Shown here in pieces: positions 36,835-44,743 of a DNA stretch of 64,000 nt. The notes below the pieces were generated by a model. It saw only the letters and a list, made by a program, of their open reading frames with translations, ran no database searches and was not told the origin of the DNA. How positions within the stretch are numbered: the first letter of the stretch is position 1; each line of letters starts with the position of its first letter. The stretch comes from Psychrobacter faecalis (GTDB lineage Bacteria; Pseudomonadota; Gammaproteobacteria; Pseudomonadales; Moraxellaceae). The position numbers and the translations under genes were made by a program. The stretch covers positions 1 through 64,000 of the forward strand of contig NZ_JABAST010000015.1 of assembly GCF_016107575.1 (NCBI RefSeq). The letters run 5' to 3'.

Positions 36835-38502
36835 ATGAATTTGAAAACTGAGTCATTGTTCCAATTTTCATCAATCACCATTCTTTTACTTTTATTAGGA
36901 TTTTATGGCGGTACTTACCTGCTGTCTTTATTGATTAAAAAAGATAAGGAAACCACTTCTGGATTTATGGTCGCCGGTCATGGTGTCGGTTTTGGCATGG
37001 GCGCGGCGAGTATGACTGCAACTTGGATTTGGGCAGCCTCGTTTTATGCGGCTGCAACCTCCGGTTATAAATACGGCGTTTCAGGACCGCTACATTATGG
37101 TTTTTGGGGCGCCTTGATGATTTTATTCATCTACCCTTTTGGCATGCGCTTTCGCGAACTTGCTCCTAATGGACACACCTTAGGTGAACTTATCCACGCG
37201 CGCCACGGATCATCAAGCCAATTAATTTTAGCAATATCTAATCTTATGGGCAGCTTAATTAGCTTGATGGTCAACTTCACCGCTGCTGGTGCTTTGGTAT
37301 CAGTATTATCGCCGTTATCTTTTCAGACCGGCGTCATTATCGCAGGTGTCGGAGTGCTCAGCTATACGTTAACCTCTGGATTTCGAGCGTCCGTATTTAC
37401 CGATTTTGCTCAATTAGTTGCTTTGATGGCGATTGGAGTCATCATCATCCCTGCGGTGCTATTTGCCATGGGCGGGCCATCGGTCATGGTCAGTGGCTTA
37501 TCAAACTTAACCTTAGAGCAGCAAAACCTGTTTTCTTCCGAAGCCTTTTTTCAGCAAGGGGCGCCTTATTTTGTCGCGGTATTGGCTTATGCTATCGGCA
37601 ACCAAACCATTACCCAGCGATTATTTGCCATTGATAAAAGCAAAATCAAAGCCACTTTTGTCACTGCAACGGTCGGCTACGCGGGCATCGTCATTGGACT
37701 TGGTATGATTGGCTTGATGGCTTTGACCATTGGTATTGAACCGCTCGATGGCAATATGAATAACTTAATCCCGCAAATGGTTAGTACTTATTTGCATCCG
37801 GTATTTATTGCCTTGTTCTTTATTTTGGTCATTGGCTCGTTATCCTCAACCGCTGACTCAGATTTATCGGCGCTATCAACGATTATGATGGCGGACGTTT
37901 ATGGCAAAAATATCGCTAAAGGGCGCGTAAAACCAAAAACCATGATGCTGGTTGGACGCTCAACCATGATTATTGCCACCGCTGCCGGATTGATTTTTGC
38001 CAGCTTTAAGCTTGATATATTGGTCATGCTGGTCTTCGTTGGCGCATTGTGGGGCACCATTGTATTCCCTGTGATTGCTAGTGTGTTCTGGAATCGCGTC
38101 ACCAATGTGGCCTTTACCTCAGCCGTCATCGTCGGGTTGTTATTATTTTGCGTCGCGCGCTTTGAGCTGATTCCCATTGAAGGCTTCACCGCACTATTTT
38201 TTGAAATTTTGGCCAGTGTTGGTGCTGCTGTCGTCATTGGACTCATGGTCTTTGGCTTTTTAGGACGCAAAATCGGTGTGGGCGCCGCCGCTATTACGCT
38301 CGTACTGATGCTCATTTTTGCCACCGGCTTTTTACGCCAATATATGGTCTTGCTGGCTTCCTTGACCGCTTACGGTGCCAGTACCATCGTCTGCGTGATT
38401 GTTAGCCTTATGGGTGACGAGCATTTTGATTTTGACCTCATTAAACAGCGGGTGGGCAACTACGATAAACAGCCGCAAGCACAAACGTTACCAAAAACTT
38501 AA
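36835..38502 (+). CDS. Solute:sodium symporter (SSS family)
   Basis: A 555-residue secondary transporter with about 13 hydrophobic segments of the LeuT-fold SSS family. Family markers include GFMVAGHGVGFGMGAASMTATWIWAAS-like region after helix 1, GNQTITQRLFA and the sodium-site SSTADSDLSALSTI. The cargo is not evident. GAGG sits directly before ATG 36835; upstream in-frame starts would add a polar tail with no site. A 44-residue membrane protein follows, a partner known from several SSS loci. Long leader upstream. Confidence 0.87.
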   Translation: MNLKTESLFQFSSITILLLLLGFYGGTYLLSLLIKKDKETTSGFMVAGHGVGFGMGAASMTATWIWAASFYAAATSGYKYGVSGPLHYGFWGALMILFIYPFGMRFRELAPNGHTLGELIHARHGSSSQLILAISNLMGSLISLMVNFTAAGALVSVLSPLSFQTGVIIAGVGVLSYTLTSGFRASVFTDFAQLVALMAIGVIIIPAVLFAMGGPSVMVSGLSNLTLEQQNLFSSEAFFQQGAPYFVAVLAYAIGNQTITQRLFAIDKSKIKATFVTATVGYAGIVIGLGMIGLMALTIGIEPLDGNMNNLIPQMVSTYLHPVFIALFFILVIGSLSSTADSDLSALSTIMMADVYGKNIAKGRVKPKTMMLVGRSTMIIATAAGLIFASFKLDILVMLVFVGALWGTIVFPVIASVFWNRVTNVAFTSAVIVGLLLFCVARFELIPIEGFTALFFEILASVGAAVVIGLMVFGFLGRKIGVGAAAITLVLMLIFATGFLRQYMVLLASLTAYGASTIVCVIVSLMGDEHFDFDLIKQRVGNYDKQPQAQTLPKT

Positions 38503-38604
38503 GCAAAAACTCATTAGTCATTGATGGTTAACCAATGCTTGGCTAGCCATTGTTACTAAAATCTAGTAAGCAAAAAATTTATATAAACACTATAAGGAGA
38601 CATC

Positions 38605-38739
38605 ATGGAAAACGTCTTTATCTATGGATTTTATATCCTCGTCTGGCCGGCGATTACCCTTGGGGTGCTGACATTAATCTGTACCGCAACTTATCGCGAT
38701 TTCAAAAAAGCAAAACGTAATAATCAAGATATTGTCTAG
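38605..38739 (+). CDS. 44-residue single-span membrane protein, putative transporter small subunit
   Basis: A short ORF starting ATG at 38605 with AAGGAG at the right distance. The product begins MENVFIYGFYILVWPAITL and has one membrane helix (about residues 5-28) followed by a basic tail (RDFKKAKRN). It lies 102 bases after the symporter stop in the same direction. Proteins of this form are annotated in databases as putative transporter small subunit next to SSS genes, as I recall. The strong ribosome site and good codon form make it a real gene. A function in stability or gating of the symporter is inference. Confidence 0.8.
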   Translation: MENVFIYGFYILVWPAITLGVLTLICTATYRDFKKAKRNNQDIV

Positions 38740-38770
38740 CAAGCGCTAAACTAGAATAACTATTTTTAAC

Positions 38771-38804
38771 AAGTCATCACTGAATTTAGGTTTGGCGATG
38801 ACTT
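38771..38804 (+). terminator. Hairpin after the symporter operon
   Basis: AAGTCATC...GATGACTT with an 18-base loop, about 32 bases past the small gene. The following bases are only mildly T-rich, so termination efficiency is uncertain. Confidence 0.45.
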
Positions 38805-38957
38805 CATTTGCACCACTTTTGCTGTCCTTTTACCTTATTAAGGCTCAAATAATGCCTCATTTATGGTTAAATAGCGGCAACTTAGCAAATAAGCGCTGTT
38901 TCGTTAAAAAATGACTTGTAATTTAAATTATTTTTGCTAATATAGGCATCCTTGATT

Positions 38958-39031
38958 GGCTGGGTGGCAGAGTGGTCATGCAGCGGACTGCAACTCCGTT
39001 AACGCCGGTTCGATTCCGACCTCAGCCTCCA
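38958..39031 (+). tRNA. tRNA-Cys (GCA)
   Basis: Cloverleaf with acceptor GGCTGGG/CTCAGCC, anticodon GCA in ACTGCAACT, T-loop GGTTCGATTCC and encoded CCA. Length 74 bases including CCA. Confidence 0.95.
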
Positions 39032-39153
39032 ATTATTTAGCTATAAATATATAAGTATGACGTTAATTTTAGCTTGCATTATTAATGGAAATGCTTATAA
39101 TAGCGACCACTATCTAATAAGTAGAAAGCTTACTTTTAGATAAGACAAGTTTT

Positions 39154-39240
39154 GCCCGGGTGGTGAAATTGGTAGACACAAGGGATTTAAAATCCCTCGC
39201 TAGTAATAGCGTGCCGGTTCAAGTCCGGCTCCGGGTACCA
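39154..39240 (+). tRNA. tRNA-Leu (TAA)
   Basis: Acceptor GCCCGGG/CTCCGGG-type pairing, anticodon stem AGGGA/TCCCT with loop TTTAAAA giving anticodon TAA, a long variable arm CTCGCTAGTAATAGCG, T-loop GGTTCAAGTCC and encoded CCA. 87 bases. Its 3' end adjoins an integrase gene, so it probably is the chromosomal attachment site of the island. Confidence 0.96.
39217..39240 (+). other. Candidate attL at the tRNA-Leu 3' end
   Basis: P4-like integrases recombine within the T-arm/acceptor end of tRNA genes. The integrase starts about 160 bases after this end. The exact crossover core cannot be found without the partner site. Confidence 0.45.
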
Positions 39241-39273
39241 TTACATAGTTCTATGCTATCTCATAGAGTAGCC

Positions 39274-39297
39274 AAAGCCCCTGATATCAGGGGCTTT
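39274..39297. terminator. Perfect palindrome after tRNA-Leu, terminator-like
   Basis: AAAGCCCCTGAT and ATCAGGGGCTTT form a 24-base perfect palindrome 34 bases after tRNA-Leu. T-run is short (CTTT), so it is either the tRNA terminator or a protein-binding palindrome near the attachment site. Confidence 0.6.
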
Positions 39298-39352
39298 GCT
39301 GTATCTGACGTCCTATACTGTCTTTTAATATCTATCCCAATCCATGCATCTG

Positions 39353-39390
39353 ATGTACACTACTATGTACACTGACTTTTAAATGTACAT
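39353..39390. promoter_or_regulatory. Three ATGTACA repeats before the integrase
   Basis: ATGTACA occurs at 39353, 39365 and 39383, with spacings of 12 and 18 bases, and the core TGTACA is itself a palindrome. These may be integrase arm sites or a repressor operator controlling int. Confidence 0.4.
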
Positions 39391-39402
39391 TGGGTGGCAG
39401 TC

Positions 39403-40767
39403 ATGGGAATACGCAAGCCAATCAGCTCTGATCGCAGCATCAGCAGTCACAAGGCCGAAGACAAAGAATATCTGGTCTCTGTAAGAAACTACCCCATGCT
39501 GTATCTCATGGTCAGACCTAACGGCACTAAGTCTTGGGTTTATCGCTACCTGTCTCCTACTCACTCAAAAAATAAACGTATATCGCTTGGCGTGTATCCA
39601 AACGTCTCGTTCGCTCGTGCCTGTGAAATCTGGCGTGACTATGAAGAGCTACTAAGTCGTAATATTGATCCTAAAAATCACCGTGAAGAATTAAAGAATA
39701 GTATTATTAGTAAAACTAAAAACTCATTTAATCATTTTGCTTGGGAGTACTTTGATAGTTTAGAGCAGACTCAAAAAGGTAATACGTTAATTCGTAAGAA
39801 AGGTCGCTTGGAGCTAATATGCTCATATATTGGTGATCAGCCTATCAGTGAAATCGACTCACCTAGAATGCTTGAAGTGCTTTTAGACATCCAAGCTAAG
39901 TCATTAAACAAAGCTGGCAAGCCCACAGATAAGGCGGAGCGCTGTGCAGGTATCGCTAGCGACGTATTTGTCTATGCTGGTGCTCGCGGCTTCTGTAGTA
40001 GCAATCCAGCCGCATTAATCAAAAGCCAACTGGCTAAGTCGAGCTATGGTCATCGTCCTGCGATCACTAAGCCTAAAGAACTAGCTAAGCTGCTACGTGA
40101 CATAGAGACTATAGAAGGTGATCCAAACACTATCAACTCTCTTAGGCTATTATCGTTACTGTTCATGCGTAATGGAGATCTCAGGCGCATGCGCTGGGCT
40201 GACGTCGACTTAGATGTTGGTAGGTGGACATTAAAGCCGCTCAAAGGACAAGGCAAGGTAAACATGGTTAAGGACATGGTCGTGCCCCTACCTCGTCAGG
40301 CAGTGGCTATCTTACGCGCGCAGCAGCAAATCAATGGTCATACTAAATTCGTCTTCTACAGTGAGACGGCAAAAAAGCATCAGATCATCTCTGATGCGAC
40401 AGCGAATAAGCGTTTAAAAGATTTGGGCTACAAAGACATTCATTGTGCTCACGGCTTTAGAGCTACAGCGAAAACCATCTTACAGGAGCAATTAAAGTAT
40501 CCTCTCGTGCTTGTTGAGATGGCTTTGGGACATACAACCAAAGATCCTAATGGCACGGCATATGGTCGATTTGAGTACATTGATGATCGTAGTGATATGA
40601 TGCAGAAGTGGGCTGATTATTTAGATGCTTTGCGAGAAGGCAGAGATACAGCAGAATTTAAAGCAGATGCGCAATCCAAAACTGACTCTACCGCGCAGCT
40701 CCAAGCATTGATTGATCAGCTGGGAGAGGATAAAGTAATGGAACTTCTTAAGAAGGAAGAGGCATAG
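39403..40767 (+). CDS. int: Tyrosine recombinase, P4-type integrase
   Basis: A 454-residue island integrase. The N-terminal part has the DUF4102-like segment (YRYLSPTHSKNKRISLGVYPNVS, about residues 45-75), a SAM-like core-binding domain (about 100-190), and a catalytic domain with Arg in LLFMRNGDLRRMRW, HGFR (HxxR), LGH and the nucleophile Tyr in GTAYGRFEY. All catalytic residues are present. The start is uncertain: ATG 39403 has GGGTGG about ten bases upstream, and GTG 39394 is in frame. It reads away from tRNA-Leu into the island. Confidence 0.93.
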   Translation: MGIRKPISSDRSISSHKAEDKEYLVSVRNYPMLYLMVRPNGTKSWVYRYLSPTHSKNKRISLGVYPNVSFARACEIWRDYEELLSRNIDPKNHREELKNSIISKTKNSFNHFAWEYFDSLEQTQKGNTLIRKKGRLELICSYIGDQPISEIDSPRMLEVLLDIQAKSLNKAGKPTDKAERCAGIASDVFVYAGARGFCSSNPAALIKSQLAKSSYGHRPAITKPKELAKLLRDIETIEGDPNTINSLRLLSLLFMRNGDLRRMRWADVDLDVGRWTLKPLKGQGKVNMVKDMVVPLPRQAVAILRAQQQINGHTKFVFYSETAKKHQIISDATANKRLKDLGYKDIHCAHGFRATAKTILQEQLKYPLVLVEMALGHTTKDPNGTAYGRFEYIDDRSDMMQKWADYLDALREGRDTAEFKADAQSKTDSTAQLQALIDQLGEDKVMELLKKEEA

Positions 40768-40788
40768 TCTTTCAGCTAATAAGTACTA

Positions 40789-41685
40789 CTATATTCTAAG
40801 ATCATATACAGCAATATTTGTGCTCATTAAACTATGACTATTAGAGTCATTATAATCATCATAAAAAATATTGTTATCTGGGATTCCGATGCTAGCTATG
40901 TAAGCTTTTACTGATTCACGATTTCTTATATATGCCTTCTCAGCATCTTTATAATCTTCTTCCTTAGCCTCTATTTCCTCCGATAGAAGCTTAGTCACAT
41001 AGTCTGGCAACATTTCTGAAGATACTACACAACTGGTAATTTCTTCAGAACTATCTACTAAAGCTGAAAGCCTTTCTATAATTAGCCCTACGATGTTGCT
41101 ATTATTCTGGTCGAGATATTCCTGTCCATAACAAAATAACTCATGAAAGTGGATACTTTTAGAGAGTAGTTTAGTCTTTGATAACTTCGCATATGGCTTC
41201 TGCGGTGCAAGTTTATTCACAGTTTTAGCATGGGCTATGAATACACCAGAATCTTTGAGAAGCTTGCGTGAAACAATATTAACTTTACTTGTAGAAGAAG
41301 CACTGTAAAAAATATATAAGGGCACTTTTTTAGTTATATTAGCGTGACATAATAATTTAGTAATTTGTCCCTTCGATTGGTCTGGATAATTAATAGCTGA
41401 AACGTATTTATTATGCTCTTTACTAATTTTTTTCGCTTGAAACAGTAAAGGCAAGCTCTGAGTTTTACCTACTAACCAAATCTCCATTCTAAAGTCAGCG
41501 CCTGATGTCTTGCTCTCCTGAAGTTTAGTATAGTGTCTGAAATCTAAATGTTGGAAACACTTATTAATATCTGCCCACTTCCAAAATAAATAGTCGGTAA
41601 TAGATTCTTCGCCTACGTGTCTAACATTTTCAGTAAATTCTACTACTTGCCTTTCGACCTCTTTATGTTTTTCACACATGTTCAT
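40789..41685 (-). CDS. DUF6615-like protein, possible PD-(D/E)xK nuclease fold
   Basis: A 298-residue protein. Residues 25-90 contain EESITDYLFWKW and SGADFRMEIWLV, then LLFQAKKI. This D...QxK layout resembles PD-(D/E)xK nucleases and matches DUF6615 as I recall it. PLYIFYSA follows, also a family string. No membrane segment or signal. AGGA precedes the ATG. It is convergent with the integrase and next to a DUF262 nuclease and a type I restriction operon, so a defence role is plausible. The nuclease reading is inference with moderate-low certainty. Confidence 0.55.
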   Translation of the reverse strand: MNMCEKHKEVERQVVEFTENVRHVGEESITDYLFWKWADINKCFQHLDFRHYTKLQESKTSGADFRMEIWLVGKTQSLPLLFQAKKISKEHNKYVSAINYPDQSKGQITKLLCHANITKKVPLYIFYSASSTSKVNIVSRKLLKDSGVFIAHAKTVNKLAPQKPYAKLSKTKLLSKSIHFHELFCYGQEYLDQNNSNIVGLIIERLSALVDSSEEITSCVVSSEMLPDYVTKLLSEEIEAKEEDYKDAEKAYIRNRESVKAYIASIGIPDNNIFYDDYNDSNSHSLMSTNIAVYDLRI

Positions 41686-41858
41686 ATTAGGCTTTCCTAG
41701 CTATCAAATTAATAAGTTGTATTTAAAAAACAATCGTCTTACAGGCATATACTCTCTTCAAAAAACCGATTTTTCATCAAGCACAATTCAAGATAACTAT
41801 TATTTATAAGAAAGCTGTTTGTGTTAGCGTTTATGTCTAGCAGAATTACTGTAGAGAG

Positions 41859-43955
41859 TTATACGCCCTCACCCATCTGTATTTCTAAAGCTTGGCGAAT
41901 CAGACCCATGACGTAAGGCACCTGAGAGATATTATTAATTCCTACCTCAGCATCCCCATTTCCCCATCGACCAAGATTGGTAACATCACGAGCTATACCT
42001 TTAGGATCATTTAGATCATGGAAGGGTATATTTAAAGTGAGACGCAGTCTACTCTTTTGAGGAACAACGTCCACAAAATTGGTATCCGCTTTAAACGCAA
42101 CATAAAGTTTCAATATATCTTCAGTGACACTAGGATCAAGTGCCATTATTTCATTGCGTAGCTGTTCAAAAAGCTCGCGCATGGGCATTCCTTTATTTAG
42201 TTGAGGATGATCAGCTAATGTGTAACTTCCTTGCTTTGGTGGAGTATTTTGATAAGTTCTTAATACCTCTTCAGTCAGCGAAGGAGTATCCCAAACTTTA
42301 ATAGCACGATTAGCAAGTTGATTGGCTCTAGCCTTGATTGCTTGTTCATTCCATAATTCTACAGCACCTAAGCCTTCATTGAGTATAAGAGGGCTATACT
42401 TGAAACCACCTGACATATCGCGTTTATCAGTAAATGGACGGTCACTATATTCAGAGTTATAACCAGTGAGTGTTAAGTTGCCCAAGGTATGTAGATAGGT
42501 TTCATGCACTCGTACCCATTCTTCACCAAGCTCATTCTGCCATTCTTTGGAAAGCTTTTCATTTTGAGGCATGATATGTTCGACGGTATATTCGTGCACT
42601 GGAACACGCTCTTTGCGTTCAAAATTTTCCAAACGGCGTAACCAATAACTTCTACTACGTATGGTATACAAATCGCGGAGAACTACATCACGCTTAAACT
42701 CATCATTACGTGGAAATCTCTTATAAGAACGCAATCCTAGTAAATGCGCTTTAAAACTTTCTAAGTAACGTTCTTTATCCAAAGATTTATGAAAAGTGGC
42801 AAAGGTTTTATTTAGAGAGTTGGTAGGAATAGCACAGACTGCACGGCGAAATACATAAGCTTCAATTAAGCGAATTGCTGTATGGAAGTCCTCTTTAGTA
42901 AGCTGCCTTTGACTATAGTCATCATATAACTCAAGCAATAATGGATAAGCTACATCGACCTTTAATTCACGCAAGTCTTTAAACGCCATAGACAGCTGAT
43001 TATCAGTCTCTTTATCTAATACCATTGCACAGAAGTAACTTGCAAATGCGTGAATATCTGTTACCAGCTGATCTACACCTAAGCCCATTGTTTCAGCATT
43101 TTGCGCGTGTTGCTTAAAGGCATCATAGACACCATCGATACGTGGTATATCTCCAGTTTTAACGGTAAGGTAATGGCGCATAAAACTATCAAAATAGCTT
43201 CCATACCCTTCTTGACCAAACTCAATTTCCATCGGTCGCCAATGATTATTATATAGTTTAGATTGATGTTCTGGCTCTAACCCCATTAGTACAAAGTTAC
43301 GAATCAGATCAGCTTGGCTCAACGCCTTACCAGTAGAGTTCATACTCTCAAAAATCAGCTGTGGATTGTCTTGATCTCGACTTAGAGCGATATCAACAAT
43401 AATAAGCTTAGCTAAACCACGGCAGAGTTGTTCCAAATTACCATTCAGTTTTTCGATCTTCTTATCAAAGAAATTAAAAATTTCTTCAATACGAAGCGAA
43501 TGATTCTCTGGAAGTGACTTCTGTGTTACCAACGCCAAAAGACTGTCTTTATCGGTTTGTGTTAATATTAATTTATATTTGCGTTCACCTTTTTCATAAG
43601 GATTAAGCAAATAGTAGTTACGTAACTTTTCTGCTGAGAACCCCTCTATTGGCTCGCTGTCACCAAGATGCCTAGATAAAGCCTCTAACAGTAACATAGC
43701 CGTCGTTAAGCGCTGTTGTCCATCTATAACTAACAATGGAGACTGACTTGATATTTGGTATAAACCTTGCTCGATATAAACAATAGATCCAATAAAATGA
43801 CCTCCTACAGCGTCATTACTACCTGCTCGAATGATATCATCCCACAGCTGTTGGCACTGTTGCTCGGTCCATGAGTAGGTACGCTGATAAATAGGAATAA
43901 CAAATTGTGGTGACTTTTGCAGGAATTTAAGGAGTTTGGCTTCTGTTGCTTTCAT
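41859..43955 (-). CDS. DUF262/DUF1524 protein (GmrSD-like), with DUF5655-like C-terminus
   Basis: A 698-residue single-chain relative of GmrSD, the modification-dependent (type IV) restriction enzyme. The N-terminal DUF262 domain has IPIYQRTYSWTE (about 17-29) and the ParB-like DGQQRLTT (about 85). The central DUF1524 HNH nuclease has EHIMPQ (about 455) and TLGNLTLTGYNSE. The last 120 residues resemble DUF5655, often fused to DUF262. It lies between the DUF6615-like gene and the M48-like peptidase gene of the type I operon, all on the minus strand. Target (glucosylated or other modified phage DNA) unknown. Confidence 0.85.
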   Translation of the reverse strand: MKATEAKLLKFLQKSPQFVIPIYQRTYSWTEQQCQQLWDDIIRAGSNDAVGGHFIGSIVYIEQGLYQISSQSPLLVIDGQQRLTTAMLLLEALSRHLGDSEPIEGFSAEKLRNYYLLNPYEKGERKYKLILTQTDKDSLLALVTQKSLPENHSLRIEEIFNFFDKKIEKLNGNLEQLCRGLAKLIIVDIALSRDQDNPQLIFESMNSTGKALSQADLIRNFVLMGLEPEHQSKLYNNHWRPMEIEFGQEGYGSYFDSFMRHYLTVKTGDIPRIDGVYDAFKQHAQNAETMGLGVDQLVTDIHAFASYFCAMVLDKETDNQLSMAFKDLRELKVDVAYPLLLELYDDYSQRQLTKEDFHTAIRLIEAYVFRRAVCAIPTNSLNKTFATFHKSLDKERYLESFKAHLLGLRSYKRFPRNDEFKRDVVLRDLYTIRSRSYWLRRLENFERKERVPVHEYTVEHIMPQNEKLSKEWQNELGEEWVRVHETYLHTLGNLTLTGYNSEYSDRPFTDKRDMSGGFKYSPLILNEGLGAVELWNEQAIKARANQLANRAIKVWDTPSLTEEVLRTYQNTPPKQGSYTLADHPQLNKGMPMRELFEQLRNEIMALDPSVTEDILKLYVAFKADTNFVDVVPQKSRLRLTLNIPFHDLNDPKGIARDVTNLGRWGNGDAEVGINNISQVPYVMGLIRQALEIQMGEGV

Positions 43956-44087
43956 AGCTGTAAATATTTCCTTGATATTAATTTTGTCATTTATTAATTG
44001 ATCACTACAATAACTGCAGAATTTGGGTATAGCTTAATTGATTCCAATAACGAGGTAGATTGAACCCTATATATTGTTACTGTATGC

Positions 44088-44741
44088 TTATAAGCTATTC
44101 CCGTATTTATCAAGCCAGTTAATCGCCTCTTTATAATCAGGATACAGTGACTTTAATAACGTCCAAAACTTAGCTGAATGATTCATGATTTTTGTGTGTA
44201 CAAGTTCATGAATGATAATATAATCTGATACTAGAGTTGGCACCTTAATCAAACGCCAATTTAGAGAAATATTTTTATCACTAGAACAATTTCCTAATTT
44301 AGTTTTTTGATCTCTAATGTAGACAGCTTTGTAAGTGAAATTCAACCTTCCTGCTAGCTCTTTAGTTCTAGGCACTAAGTATTTTTTGGCTTCAGCCTTA
44401 TACCACTTTTTTTGAACAACGGGATCTAGCAGATCTTTTTTGGCTCGAATTGTCTTATATTCATGGTCAATGATAACTTTAGTACTACAAGTTTCATCGT
44501 AGAAGTAAGAGTACCTGTTACCAAACATTAAGAGTTGGTTACGGCCCAACTCAATCTGGGTTTTCTTACTAAAAAAAGACTGCTGTTTAATAACCCATTT
44601 TGATTTCTTTGTGATTAATGCCTCTATCTCATCATCAGTAAATGAAGTCGGTATAAGAACTCTGACTTGCCCATCTTCTGACACCTTTATTCTGGCGTGT
44701 TTAACATCTTTTTTCTCTATTACGTAAATCTTTGATGACAT
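44088..44741 (-). CDS. YgjP-like (DUF45) metallopeptidase of the type I RM operon
   Basis: A 217-residue zinc metallopeptidase-like protein of the DUF45/YgjP (SprT-like) family. The metal-binding HELVH (about residue 176) is followed by HSAKFWTLL; the N-terminal KHARIKVSEDGQVRVLIP is typical. Its start is two bases after the hsdR stop, so it is the last gene of hsdM-hsdS-hsdR. Proteins of this family often travel with type I RM systems. Its role there is not established. Confidence 0.85.
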   Translation of the reverse strand: MSSKIYVIEKKDVKHARIKVSEDGQVRVLIPTSFTDDEIEALITKKSKWVIKQQSFFSKKTQIELGRNQLLMFGNRYSYFYDETCSTKVIIDHEYKTIRAKKDLLDPVVQKKWYKAEAKKYLVPRTKELAGRLNFTYKAVYIRDQKTKLGNCSSDKNISLNWRLIKVPTLVSDYIIIHELVHTKIMNHSAKFWTLLKSLYPDYKEAINWLDKYGNSL

Positions 44742-44743
44742 TT

